The position numbers and the translations under genes were made by a program. The notes under the pieces are model-generated. The model saw nothing but the letters and a program-made list of their open reading frames with translations, searched no databases and was not told where the DNA came from. Shown here in pieces: positions 8,959-17,915 of a stretch of DNA of 64,000 bases (position 1 is its first letter; each line of letters opens with the position of its first letter). Origin of the DNA: Methylotenera_A aquatica (GTDB taxonomy: Bacteria; Pseudomonadota; Gammaproteobacteria; Burkholderiales; Methylophilaceae); NCBI GenBank assembly GCA_965601485.1, contig OZ271846.1, forward strand, positions 1,798,001-1,862,000, written 5' to 3'.

Positions 8959-9986
8959 TTAGCGTTAATGAAACCGTCTAGCTTGTCTGCTACTGCACCT
9001 AAGGTATTAAAATCAGTAACTAACACCGATTTGGCGTTTCTAAGCGTCCAAGTTTGGTAAAAGTCGCTAATTTTTCCATAAGAGTTGTCGACAACTATAT
9101 GTGGCTTTCCAATTAAAATACTTAAAATATGCCCATGTAATCTATCAGTCAAAACCACTCTGCCGCTACTTAATAGTTTGATGCCACGCCTCATTCTCAC
9201 ACGTGATAAGTGATTCCACAGTTGCAAAAGTATTAAATTGTTAGGGTCAATTATTTTTCGCAACCAACCACTATGCATTTCTAGGCGATGCAAAAATCGT
9301 TCATATCGCGATGCTTCCATCCAGTCTGCAACTTCATAATTTAAATTTTGATTGAACTGAGTTTCATCGGAGAAAGCATCATAGCCCTTCTCAATGTCAT
9401 CTCTGGATAATATAAATCGGTCAAGATAAGGATTTAATTTAGGACTAATATAACCAATAAAAAAAGCCATATCAGGGCATAGATATATCTCAGCATCAAA
9501 GTATTTTTTAGCAAGATCATACGTTTGTTTACTACGCGCTAAAAAAGTATAGTTACCCTGCAAATGAATCGCATCAGCTGTCTCTTTTATCTTGCCCACA
9601 TCTTCAAAATGAATTGTTTGAGGAAGTTGTATCATTTTAACATTAGGAAAATCCCGAATTACCCTTAATCTAAACTCATGTACTTCTTCCCATAGAGAGC
9701 CGAAATTACCACCCCCTTGCATCAATATAATGCTGTTTTTATTGATCAATTCACTTAAATTATTTTTATTGTAATTTTCAATATCACCTACATAATTAAT
9801 TTTTAGACCGCGACTTTTTAGATAGGCAATTTCTCCCAGCCAAATAAGGCTGTCACCCACATTTGAATAATTGGGATAATCCAACAATATAATATTCGCC
9901 TCTGCAGGAATAATGACATCAAGCACTTTTCGCGCTTCCGCTTGCATAGATAAAATGACACTTAAGTGGTTTTGTTGTTGTGACAT
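8955..9986 (-). CDS. Polysaccharide pyruvyl transferase family protein
   Basis: This 343-residue protein has the hallmarks of the polysaccharide pyruvyl transferase family: DYPNYSNVGDSLIWLGE near the N-terminus, ILMQGGGNFGSLW about residue 87-99, and the C-terminal TDRLHGHILSILIGKPHIVVDN with the conserved RLH and a following NSYGK. Family members transfer pyruvate from phosphoenolpyruvate to a sugar as a ketal, adding negative charge to the exopolysaccharide. Some relatives in this superfamily are galactosyl- or other transferases, so ketal formation is probable but not certain. It sits between the flippase (7 bp away) and a GT4 that it overlaps by four bases. Confidence 0.87.
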   Translation of the reverse strand: MSQQQNHLSVILSMQAEARKVLDVIIPAEANIILLDYPNYSNVGDSLIWLGEIAYLKSRGLKINYVGDIENYNKNNLSELINKNSIILMQGGGNFGSLWEEVHEFRLRVIRDFPNVKMIQLPQTIHFEDVGKIKETADAIHLQGNYTFLARSKQTYDLAKKYFDAEIYLCPDMAFFIGYISPKLNPYLDRFILSRDDIEKGYDAFSDETQFNQNLNYEVADWMEASRYERFLHRLEMHSGWLRKIIDPNNLILLQLWNHLSRVRMRRGIKLLSSGRVVLTDRLHGHILSILIGKPHIVVDNSYGKISDFYQTWTLRNAKSVLVTDFNTLGAVADKLDGFINAK

Positions 9987-9993
9987 TATTTAC

Positions 9994-11541
9994 TCAACTT
10001 TTAATAAGAATTGATTTAACTAAATACACTTCGTCTGCACGAATTGCTTTAAAAAAATATAGGCATGCCAAATAGACAAGTGCAATTAATACGCCGCTTA
10101 CTAGCGTTAACAGATTGTTATTCGTGCTAGCCGTCCATGGTTGTTGCATGGCAAAGTAAACAAGCAAAAGAGCCATGGCGCCTGCTGCGGTTGTACCAAT
10201 AAATAATTGGGTTGATAACTTGTAGGGATAGCCATCGCGGTTAAGCGCTGCGATGATGTAGGCATTGCAAACCAATGAAAAGACTAATGGTGCCGCCAAT
10301 AATAAGTGCAAATGAATATTAAGTGCGATTAACAAATATAAGGCCATGACAATTAAGGCGTAAAAACCCGCTTTAACCAATAACTGGCTAGCGCCCACTG
10401 AGTTTAAAATTAACTGCAACAGCACCACATGGCTACCCACGGTAAGTTGCAACATGACTAAGGCTAGTAACCAGCTGTATTCTTGAAATTTTCCACCTGT
10501 TAAGCTGGTGACAATATAGCCACCCGCGGCGAGAATCCAAGCTACTAGAGGTATTAGTAATAGCAAGTTTGATTTGTATAAGAGCTGACAGCGTTGATTG
10601 AGTATTGAAAAGCTATGATTTTGAAGATAGTTGGCAATCATGACTGGCTCTATCAAGCTGTATAAGAAATTCAGCGGAATATATTGCCTGATACGCTCTG
10701 CAATGCTGAGAAAGAATCCATAGGCAGCCACCATTTGGGTGGGCAAAAAGATGGCGGCTAGCATTTTCATAAAATAGCCTTGTGGCGGTGCGGCTAACAA
10801 GGTAAACCCGTAGTTATGACGTGCCACCACTGCAATTGTATTCCAATCAGGCCAGTTTTTATCCTTATTTTTTATCGTCATATCAGCTTGCTGTAAGGCA
10901 TTTAATTGACTTAAATAATGGTTTAGCACCAGCACAAAAACTAAAACACCTAACATTTCTGGCAGTGCCATTATCAATATTGACTCTTGTAAACTTATCG
11001 TTTTTTCGGTGAAAACGGTCCATACAATCATGATTAATCGACCTGCCCACTGAACGATTAATATGCGGGCAAGTGCTTTTTGATTAAGTAGGGCTTGAAA
11101 CACTGCCGAAAAATGCTGAAACAAGGTTTCGGCAATCACAAAACAGGCCAACGATAGCGGAAAATGAGTTAAATGCACATCTGAAAATAGCTTTAAAATG
11201 GGCTGCCAGAGAAAGTAAAAAATACCCGAAAATACTAATGCCGCAAGCAATTTAATAGCGGTGATACGCCAAATAAAATGACCTAGCTGTTTAGCACTGC
11301 GCTCTAATCTTGCTTCTGGCACATAGCGCGAAATGGCTCTATCCAAACCTAGTCCAGTTAAAATACCCGAAAATGCGATTAAACCCGTTAATGCCGTAAA
11401 GCCTGCATAGGTTTGCACATCCATAAAGCGCACTAGCAATATCACCGTGGCAAAACCAGCAATGCCAGCCAAGCCGCGGCCTAACAAATAATGCAGTATG
11501 CCTTTGCGAACATTTTGTTTTGAATAGGGCGAGTTTGCCAT
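9994..11541 (-). CDS. Wzx-like oligosaccharide flippase
   Basis: This 515-residue polytopic membrane protein has about 12-14 hydrophobic helices along its whole length. The N-terminus (LGRGLAGIAGFATVILLVRFMD) is typical of the polysaccharide-biosynthesis/MATE-like exporters. It should flip the undecaprenyl-diphosphate-linked repeat unit to the periplasm, where the Wzy-like proteins act. A charged cytoplasmic loop lies around residues 220-235. It starts 25 bp after the EpsI gene and is transcribed with it. The call rests on topology, N-terminal pattern and context. Confidence 0.85.
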   Translation of the reverse strand: MANSPYSKQNVRKGILHYLLGRGLAGIAGFATVILLVRFMDVQTYAGFTALTGLIAFSGILTGLGLDRAISRYVPEARLERSAKQLGHFIWRITAIKLLAALVFSGIFYFLWQPILKLFSDVHLTHFPLSLACFVIAETLFQHFSAVFQALLNQKALARILIVQWAGRLIMIVWTVFTEKTISLQESILIMALPEMLGVLVFVLVLNHYLSQLNALQQADMTIKNKDKNWPDWNTIAVVARHNYGFTLLAAPPQGYFMKMLAAIFLPTQMVAAYGFFLSIAERIRQYIPLNFLYSLIEPVMIANYLQNHSFSILNQRCQLLYKSNLLLLIPLVAWILAAGGYIVTSLTGGKFQEYSWLLALVMLQLTVGSHVVLLQLILNSVGASQLLVKAGFYALIVMALYLLIALNIHLHLLLAAPLVFSLVCNAYIIAALNRDGYPYKLSTQLFIGTTAAGAMALLLVYFAMQQPWTASTNNNLLTLVSGVLIALVYLACLYFFKAIRADEVYLVKSILIKS

Positions 11542-11566
11542 GGCATATTAATTTAATTTTTTAAAT

Positions 11567-12265
11567 TTAATTGATATTGCCAGTTAAACGCAGTCGCTGG
11601 CTTGGCGATACGCTAGTTAACATATCGTTGCTGAAGCGATTTTGTAAGTCGTAAGCTTGCTTTATATCGGTGCGGTCAGTAGATGCTGTAACGCTGGATA
11701 CACGCATTAGCAAGCCATCAGGAACGCTGCCGCTTAAGGCATATTGCAGTTTGATTTTTTTGGTCTCCCAACCTGGATAACCCACTTCTTTTCCTGTAGT
11801 GAGCCAATAGGTGATGGGTTCTATGCGGTTGGATTTTCTGGCTAGCAAACGTACGACTGGTATGCTTCCAGCGCCCGTATCAAGCTGGTCTTTTACAATA
11901 CTGTTTACAGCAAAACCTTGGCCGCTATAGCAGCCTTCTGGCATGTGTGCGCCTACGCTATCGGTTTGATCCCTACCATAGGCGATAGACACCATAATGC
12001 GTTGACCTTGACTATTTTCGTACACTCGCGAAAGGGTTTGTGCGTAAATTTTATCCAGCGCTGCAGCGGTTTCTGGATTCACAATTTGAGATGCCATATT
12101 TAACATGCGCCAATCGTTAAATTGAGCGGGAATCAATTGCTCTAAATTAACTTGCTCGCCTTCATCGGCGATTTTGTGAGTAGGGCGTGCTACAAAGGCT
12201 AATACCGACGTGCATATCATGATTAGCATCAGTAGGTAATAGCGTTTGTTTTTAAAATTGGGCAT
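11567..12265 (-). CDS. epsI: EpsI-family exosortase-associated protein
   Basis: The start is set at ATG 12265, one base after the XrtB stop. A longer frame from 12295 would overlap XrtB without adding recognisable sequence. The 232-residue product has one N-terminal hydrophobic anchor (YYLLMLIMICTSVLAFVA) and the EpsI signature: SIAYGRDQTDSVGAHMPEGCYSG, in which family members have 'AYG..Q....H.PE.CY.G.GF'. EpsI proteins are found beside exosortases, in some species fused to them, and are thought to act in the same membrane processing step; the biochemical role is not settled. It follows XrtB directly and precedes the flippase. Confidence 0.9.
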   Translation of the reverse strand: MPNFKNKRYYLLMLIMICTSVLAFVARPTHKIADEGEQVNLEQLIPAQFNDWRMLNMASQIVNPETAAALDKIYAQTLSRVYENSQGQRIMVSIAYGRDQTDSVGAHMPEGCYSGQGFAVNSIVKDQLDTGAGSIPVVRLLARKSNRIEPITYWLTTGKEVGYPGWETKKIKLQYALSGSVPDGLLMRVSSVTASTDRTDIKQAYDLQNRFSNDMLTSVSPSQRLRLTGNIN

Positions 12266-12266
12266 A

Positions 12267-13145
12267 TTAAACGGCCTTCTGTTTCCATTTAACAAAATAT
12301 TGCAGCATAGAATCCACTGTCATAATGAACATCAGCGCCACAAAAAACAGCAAAATGCCCGCAAAGCCATGCACAAATCCTTGCCCAACTTCATCACCGA
12401 AATAATAGGTAATCAGCGTAAGCGTAATCACACGAATCACATTGGCGGTAAACGAAATTGGGATAATTAATAAGGTTAAGGTGATGTTACGAATCAAGGA
12501 ATCGTGCTTTACTAAGCTTAAATACAGCAAACCTAAAGCCTCAAGCGAAATCAAGGTGTGCATACCAGCGCAGGCATCGGCCACCAGCAATTGATATTGT
12601 CCAATTTGCAAAATAACGCCTTCGCGCGCGATGGGGTAATCAAACCAAAATAGAATGGTTTCTGTAACATACGAAACCCCCATTTTCATTGGTAGGGTTA
12701 AAGAATCCAAGGGAAACGGAATCATAAAGATGATAAAAAACAGCGGAAACCATAAGGCTTTTAGCATGGGGATACCACGCATGAAAATAAATACACCCGC
12801 TAAAACAAAAATCTGCGATGCTAGATCCAGAATAAAGATATCTTGCGAGCGTCCTGCCACATAACACAACAAGCCAAAAAATAAGGTGATGACGCCGATA
12901 ATTGGCGAAGGCTTATCCGCAGCACTTAAAGAAAAGTGCTCACGCTTTTGCCAAAACAGAAACACAATCACCATCAGCACAATTGGCCCGTGCGCTTGGT
13001 CCTCTGTTACCCATAAGCTATTAAACACATGCTGATAAGTGGGCAGATACAATGCCAACAAACCAATAACAATCGGCACCCACAATATATGTGTTTGGCT
13101 TTTTAAGTTGCTTAAATATTGGGCTATTGATTGCACAGCCAGCAA
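12267..13145 (-). CDS. xrtB: Exosortase B
   Basis: This 292-residue membrane protein has about eight helices and the exosortase catalytic triad: Cys192 in VADACAGMHT, Arg238 in TANVIRV and His259 in GFVHGFAG. Exosortases are transpeptidase-like cysteine enzymes that cleave PEP-CTERM tails at the inner membrane. Neighbouring EpsG, EpsF, EpsE and EpsD (upstream) and EpsI (downstream) identify the B-type system of exopolysaccharide clusters. Likely substrates in this window are the PEP-CTERM proteins at 40246-41100 and 55115-55675. The ATG follows the EpsG stop immediately, so the two are translationally coupled. All three catalytic residues are present. Confidence 0.95.
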   Translation of the reverse strand: MLAVQSIAQYLSNLKSQTHILWVPIVIGLLALYLPTYQHVFNSLWVTEDQAHGPIVLMVIVFLFWQKREHFSLSAADKPSPIIGVITLFFGLLCYVAGRSQDIFILDLASQIFVLAGVFIFMRGIPMLKALWFPLFFIIFMIPFPLDSLTLPMKMGVSYVTETILFWFDYPIAREGVILQIGQYQLLVADACAGMHTLISLEALGLLYLSLVKHDSLIRNITLTLLIIPISFTANVIRVITLTLITYYFGDEVGQGFVHGFAGILLFFVALMFIMTVDSMLQYFVKWKQKAV

Positions 13146-14042
13146 CTATGCATCTACAAAAACGCTACCAATGAGCTTGGCGCCTGTCATCGATAATTGC
13201 TGGCTTAGTTGCTGCATATCGACCACCATGGTGTTGTCTTTTTTTGCCACGATGATGGCGGCTTTGGCCTTTAATACCACGGTTAATGCATCCTGACCCA
13301 AATGAATCGGTGAGGTATCAATCAAAATAACATCGTAGATTTTTTCTAAATCCAACAACAAGGTGGATAAGTTGTTTTGGCTTAACAATTCTTGTGGATT
13401 AGGTACAGCGGTGCCGGCGGTTAGAATGGTTAAATTAGGCAACGATTCATGCCTAGTTAAAGTGTATTGACCTTGCCTGTTGGCGAGTATATTGGCCAAG
13501 CCCATTTTGGTTTCAATATTAAATAGCTGATGCAACTTTGCGTCTCGCAAATTGGCATCAATCAATAATGTTTTTTTATTCAACTGCGAAAATACAATCG
13601 CCAGATTTGCCACTAATTGGCTGGCATCGTCATCACTACTCACGGATGTTATAGCCAAAGTTTTGTTGCCTTGATCAAACCAACGAATCGACAATTGGCT
13701 TCTTAAGCTACGTAATTGCTCAACTTCGACGTTAAACGGATTGTGTGCCGCAATTAATAAAGGACTAATTTTATGGCTGCCATCTTGCAAATAAGCGTAG
13801 TTAAATTGCTCTGATAATACTTTTTGCAAATCTTCTTCTGTAATCAAACCGAGTATTTTGGCGGCTTCGCCAAACAGTATTTTTTTATCGCGTTGCAATT
13901 CCAAAATACGGGCTATATCTTGCTGTGTCAACTTGGCATGCTGCGCCAATGCATCGCCCATACGCTTGAAATCTGGCTTTTCAGCCTCATTTAAAAGTGC
14001 TTCGGTATTATTCAATTGCGGGGCCTCTTGACTATAATCCAT
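13146..14042 (-). CDS. epsG: EpsG-family chain-length-determinant tyrosine-kinase homologue with a degenerate P-loop
   Basis: This 298-residue cytoplasmic protein is a BY-kinase partner of EpsF. Residues 40-90 form an all-helical domain like the N-terminal domain of secretion ATPases (FGEAAKILGLITEEDLQ). The kinase-like domain keeps Walker A' (LLIDANLR, 159-166) and Walker B (VILIDTSP, 238-245). Where Walker A is expected (SxxxGEGRS or GKS just before the ANLA helix), it reads SVSSDDDASQLVANLA (133-148): both glycines and the basic residue are gone. There is no C-terminal tyrosine cluster (ends GSVFVDA). It may therefore be catalytically dead and act as a structural regulator of chain length. 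Gene order between EpsF and XrtB is canonical. Confidence 0.88.
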   Translation of the reverse strand: MDYSQEAPQLNNTEALLNEAEKPDFKRMGDALAQHAKLTQQDIARILELQRDKKILFGEAAKILGLITEEDLQKVLSEQFNYAYLQDGSHKISPLLIAAHNPFNVEVEQLRSLRSQLSIRWFDQGNKTLAITSVSSDDDASQLVANLAIVFSQLNKKTLLIDANLRDAKLHQLFNIETKMGLANILANRQGQYTLTRHESLPNLTILTAGTAVPNPQELLSQNNLSTLLLDLEKIYDVILIDTSPIHLGQDALTVVLKAKAAIIVAKKDNTMVVDMQQLSQQLSMTGAKLIGSVFVDA

Positions 14043-14085
14043 ACTTTATTCATCTAAATGGGTTTGCTCAACAAATCGCTTGTTA

Positions 14086-15510
14086 TTAACTAAACGCCCG
14101 TTTTTTCCCAGTTTTTTGGTTGAAAAATTGGCTAATGCTATTTTTTAATGAGAATTTTTTTATGGCATGCCGACTTAGCTCGCCCAACATGGGCATATCT
14201 AATAATCGTTTTAAATCATCGGCAGAACGAACGCGTCTATCAAACATTTCGGCTACCAAAGCAAAACCAATACCCAAAAGTGTGCCCAAAAATATAGAGA
14301 GCACAATGTTCAATAATATTTTGGGGCTTGAATGTTTAAGCGGCGCAATGGCGGGGTTTAAAACAGCAATATTAGTTTGACTCGATTGGCTTTCCATATT
14401 GGTTTGGCCAAAACGCTGCAATGCGCTGTCATAAATGCGTTGCGCGCTTTCTACTTCGCGCTCTAGCACCGCCATTTCATCGTGCTGGCTTTTTAGTTTA
14501 AGCACGCGCTCTTTTTGTTGTGCTAAAGATGCTTGAATTTCAGCTTCTTTTTGTTGAGAAACTCGCGCTGTTTGTCCAACGCTGCTGCTGGTTTTTGCGA
14601 TTTCTACCCGAATCAAATCGCGTATATTGGCCACATCCGATTGTGCGGCTTGATATTGCGGATGGTTCACGCCTAAGCGTTGCGAAACCTCATTAAGTCG
14701 CGTCTCGGCTTGTACCAATTGCGATTTCAAACCTTGAATCAGGCTATTGGCTAATATATCCGGCGATTCTGAAGCTGCACCTTTTTTAAGCTGGCTCTGG
14801 CGTGATGTGCTATCATAGGTTTGAGCTTGTGCCATCACTAGTTGGCTAGAAAGCTCACTTAAACGCGCTGCTTCGGTATCCATGCGCTCGCCAGAAAACG
14901 CAATACCATTTTCTTGTTGAAACGCCGATAACTTGGCCTGTGCCTGCTCTACATTTTGTCGCAAGCCCTTAATTTGCTGATCAAACCATAACGCTGCTTG
15001 CTTGGCGGGCTCTGTTTTCATTTGCAAATTGGTGTTGATATAGGATTCGGCAAAGGCATTCGCCAATGCGGCGGCAAACACAGGGTCGGTGCCTTCATAG
15101 CTAATTTCAATCACATCACTTGTACGCGATGGTTTCACGCTTAGGTTTTGCAAAAAGCGGTCTGCATACCAATCGTTAATATTGCCTTCGCCATTGGTGG
15201 CTTTTTCAAATACCTCTTTTGCGCTATCACTGGCTGTTACACCAAGCTTGTTCACCACTTTTAACGCCACATTATGGCTTTGAATAATATCCACTTGGGT
15301 AGCCATATAACCAGGCATTAAAGTGGCAGGCAATGTCATGCCCGTCACTGGGTCTTCACTCTTTGAATTAATAACCAATGAAGCGGTAGCTGTATAGGTT
15401 TTTGGTAATAAAAAACTCACCACTGTGGCAACCAACACTGTGATAGAAAACACCCAAATGGCGATGAGTTTGCGCGCCATTAAGATAGATAGTAATTGTG
15501 AAAAACTCAT
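14086..15510 (-). CDS. epsF: EpsF-family chain-length determinant (Wzz-type polysaccharide co-polymerase)
   Basis: This 474-residue inner-membrane protein has a first span at about 13-35, a large periplasmic part rich in coiled coil (about 165-370, with many Gln/Glu/Ala heptads), the Pro-containing segment PLKHSSPKILL, and a second span at about 398-424. A short cytoplasmic tail ends in basic residues. This is the Wzz architecture that sets polymer length and links the Wzy-dependent pathway to the outer-membrane exporter. It lies 43 bp upstream of EpsG, its expected kinase-like partner, and 70 bp downstream of the exporter EpsE. Confidence 0.92.
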   Translation of the reverse strand: MSFSQLLSILMARKLIAIWVFSITVLVATVVSFLLPKTYTATASLVINSKSEDPVTGMTLPATLMPGYMATQVDIIQSHNVALKVVNKLGVTASDSAKEVFEKATNGEGNINDWYADRFLQNLSVKPSRTSDVIEISYEGTDPVFAAALANAFAESYINTNLQMKTEPAKQAALWFDQQIKGLRQNVEQAQAKLSAFQQENGIAFSGERMDTEAARLSELSSQLVMAQAQTYDSTSRQSQLKKGAASESPDILANSLIQGLKSQLVQAETRLNEVSQRLGVNHPQYQAAQSDVANIRDLIRVEIAKTSSSVGQTARVSQQKEAEIQASLAQQKERVLKLKSQHDEMAVLEREVESAQRIYDSALQRFGQTNMESQSSQTNIAVLNPAIAPLKHSSPKILLNIVLSIFLGTLLGIGFALVAEMFDRRVRSADDLKRLLDMPMLGELSRHAIKKFSLKNSISQFFNQKTGKKRAFS

Positions 15511-15580
15511 GTCTAGTCGCTTTTTATTTGATTAATTTATTTGATTAATTGTTGTGATTGATGGCAATTTTTTGGCTAGG

Positions 15581-16693
15581 CTAAAACAGGCTTTCACTCA
15601 CTACAACAATATCATCAGCCTTTAGTAAATCACCAGAATCCGCGGCTAGCGTTTTTAGCTTGCCATCAATATTGCGTTTGATTTTGATACCGCGCTCTGT
15701 ACCGCGCTGCGACAATCCACCGCCAGTTGAAAGAGCCTGTGCAATATTCATATTGCGCTCTAATCTAAACGCTCCTGGTCGTTGTACTTCGCCATAGATA
15801 TAAAAAACGGGGGTTCTTGGCACATAGATAGAATCGCCATCTGCCAAATCAAAATTTACTGATGTGTCACCCTTTCGATATAGCTGGTCTATATCAATTT
15901 CGCGTTTTTCAGTTTTACCGTTGCGCTTAATAATCACAATAATATTGTCAGCACCGCTAGCAGAAACGCCACCTGCCTGCGCAATAAAATCAATAACTGT
16001 ACGAACACCACTAGCCACTGAATATTTACCTGGGCGATTTACTTGGCCTAGCACAGAGACTTCGCGCGCATTCACGTACAAAATATCTTCACCCATTAAT
16101 GGTGGGTTACTTGCTGGGTCGGCCTTATTCACCAAATCGCGCAAATCATAGGTTTGCTTAGTTGTTTTACCTTCTTTTATTCGAATCAGTGTAATCATGT
16201 CTGAGCCATTTGGAGTAGTACCACCTGCCATTGCTAAAACATCGGATAAAGTACTGGGACGATCTAATGGATATTTACCAGGCTTATAAACATCACCCAA
16301 CACCGAAATAAACTGACTTTGATATTGCATAACAACTACATTGACTTGCGCTTTAACAACAAAACCGCCTTTTTCAAGTAAATCGGCCAATTTTTTTTCG
16401 GCCATTTGCGGGCTTAAACCACCCAATACTACTTCGCCAATCAAGGCAAAATTGATACTTCCCACGGCTGATAAACGCGCTTCTGTCAGCAAATCTGGGC
16501 TGCCGTATACACTAATGCGCACCATATCACCTGAGCCCAGAATATAGTCACGCTTGGCTTCCATAGTAGCACTTTCGGGTTCGGCCGCCATGCTAGCAAC
16601 ACTTGCCAGCACCAAAATCATCACACTTAAGAAAGCAAAAATACGTTGTATCAAACTGTTCACCTTTACTTTTATACCATCATTTGTATGCAT
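15581..16693 (-). CDS. epsE: EpsE-family polysaccharide export protein (Wza-like)
   Basis: This 370-residue secreted protein has a hydrophobic signal region (FAFLSVMILVLASVASMAA). It is followed by the polysaccharide export domain (RDYILGSGDMVRISVYGSPDL, about 48-130) and SLBB-type repeats about 130-215, 215-295 and 300-365 (for example VLGDVYKPGKYPL, VLGQVNRPGKYSV, IYGEVQRPGAFRL). No lipobox Cys is obvious, unlike many Wza proteins. It should form the outer-membrane/periplasmic channel for the polymer. An internal start closer to the signal core (after a very polar 12-15 residue stretch) is possible. Order EpsD-E-F-G is canonical for this system. Confidence 0.92.
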   Translation of the reverse strand: MHTNDGIKVKVNSLIQRIFAFLSVMILVLASVASMAAEPESATMEAKRDYILGSGDMVRISVYGSPDLLTEARLSAVGSINFALIGEVVLGGLSPQMAEKKLADLLEKGGFVVKAQVNVVVMQYQSQFISVLGDVYKPGKYPLDRPSTLSDVLAMAGGTTPNGSDMITLIRIKEGKTTKQTYDLRDLVNKADPASNPPLMGEDILYVNAREVSVLGQVNRPGKYSVASGVRTVIDFIAQAGGVSASGADNIIVIIKRNGKTEKREIDIDQLYRKGDTSVNFDLADGDSIYVPRTPVFYIYGEVQRPGAFRLERNMNIAQALSTGGGLSQRGTERGIKIKRNIDGKLKTLAADSGDLLKADDIVVVSESLF

Positions 16694-16705
16694 TAATGTA
16701 TGGAC

Positions 16706-17713
16706 TTACAAACCTGCTAAGCCTTTATCCATACTAGCTTTATCAGAAATTTGATTAGCGGTTGGTGCAGTTTGTGCTTCTGGCCCCGCAACCGTTTGTG
16801 GTGCATCGGATTTTTTGATGGCGGTTGGCGCGGGCTGCACACCTTTTTTCATATCGGCAAATGCACCAATGAATTCAATATTGGCTTTGTCGTTTAAAGC
16901 AGCCATTTCTTTTTTGGCCAATGCCGCTTTGTTTTGATTTAAGAAATACTGCTCGATCACTGGCGTGGCTTTTTCACGCGTAATGGGGGCTGATTGCGAT
17001 GCTGCTAAATGCACAATACTCACTGAACGGTCATTAGAAAGCGCAATCATATCACCATCTTTAAGCGGCTGTAATTTCTTTAAAAAATCCATCGGCAACT
17101 GCTCGGCTGCGCGCACATTACTATTGGCAGTAAACGGATAATTTTTTTCTTTTAACCAAACCGCTACTTCATTAATATTTTTGGTGGCATTGACTTTTTC
17201 AGCAATCTCGGCATATTTATCTTTGCCCACATTAATCGCCAATTCTTGCAAACGAAACACACGGCGGCTTTCAAAAAGCTCTGGCTTTTCTTTATAAAAT
17301 GCATCAATTTGCGTGACAGATGGCTTGGCTGCTTTTGATAACAATCGCTCTAAGTAGGCTTGAGCTAAGATTTCGTTTTTAGATGCTTCAATCGCCTGCA
17401 AAATTCGTGGGTCGCGGTCTAACTTTGCTTCAGTGGCTTGTTGTTTTAATAACTGCTGATCTACCAAACGCGCCAAAATTTGCTTAGATGCATCTTTGCT
17501 TTGCGCTTCGGTTAACGCTTTACCTTGTGCAACGCGATTTAATTGAAAATTAATTTGGTGCACCGAAATTTCATCACCATTTACTTTAGCAACTACTTGA
17601 CTGCCACCTTTGGAGGCTGCTGCCTTTTCTTTATCACCGCAAGCGGTTAAAGTTAGTATTGCACCTAATAGCGCAACTAGTAGATATGAATTTTGCACTC
17701 GCATATTGCGCAT
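16706..17713 (-). CDS. epsD: EpsD-family peptidyl-prolyl cis-trans isomerase lipoprotein
   Basis: This 335-residue protein has a lipoprotein signal ending in LTACG, so it is probably anchored by a lipidated Cys. A SurA-like N-terminal region (VAKVNGDEISVHQINFQLNRV) is followed by a parvulin-like part with PSVTQIDAFYKEKPELFE and degenerate PPIase sequence. The C-terminus is low-complexity (Pro/Thr/Ala). EpsD proteins are constant members of XrtB exopolysaccharide operons and are thought to assist periplasmic or outer-membrane assembly. The start at ATG 17713 has a GAGAGAA ribosome-binding site a few bases upstream. It lies just before EpsE and after a 202-bp gap, so the operon promoter probably lies in that gap. 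Confidence 0.88.
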   Translation of the reverse strand: MRNMRVQNSYLLVALLGAILTLTACGDKEKAAASKGGSQVVAKVNGDEISVHQINFQLNRVAQGKALTEAQSKDASKQILARLVDQQLLKQQATEAKLDRDPRILQAIEASKNEILAQAYLERLLSKAAKPSVTQIDAFYKEKPELFESRRVFRLQELAINVGKDKYAEIAEKVNATKNINEVAVWLKEKNYPFTANSNVRAAEQLPMDFLKKLQPLKDGDMIALSNDRSVSIVHLAASQSAPITREKATPVIEQYFLNQNKAALAKKEMAALNDKANIEFIGAFADMKKGVQPAPTAIKKSDAPQTVAGPEAQTAPTANQISDKASMDKGLAGL

Positions 17714-17915
17714 ATTGTTCTCTCAATTAAATTTATTCTAGCAGACAACCTTTACTATAAGACGAAAATATGACTTTAATGTGTCAATAATAAGTATAAT
17801 TTATGATTATCTTGAATTTATTCTTGATAATCTTAAATTAAAAGCAAGTATTGGGACGCCGATATGACAAGTTAATTCTAAAAACTAGGCTATTGGATTA
17901 TGGGCGCCTATAAGC
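17714..17915 (-). promoter_or_regulatory. Intergenic leader upstream of epsD
   Basis: This 202-bp, AT-rich gap separates EpsL from EpsD, both on the minus strand. On the minus strand a TTGACA (17787-17782) lies upstream of a TATAGT (17759-17754), but the spacer of 22 bases is too long for a good promoter, so the exact promoter is uncertain. Close to EpsL, a TAGGC...GCCTA stem followed by GTTTTT (about 17906-17880) may be a weak terminator. The clear GAGAGAA ribosome-binding site belongs to epsD. Confidence 0.3.
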
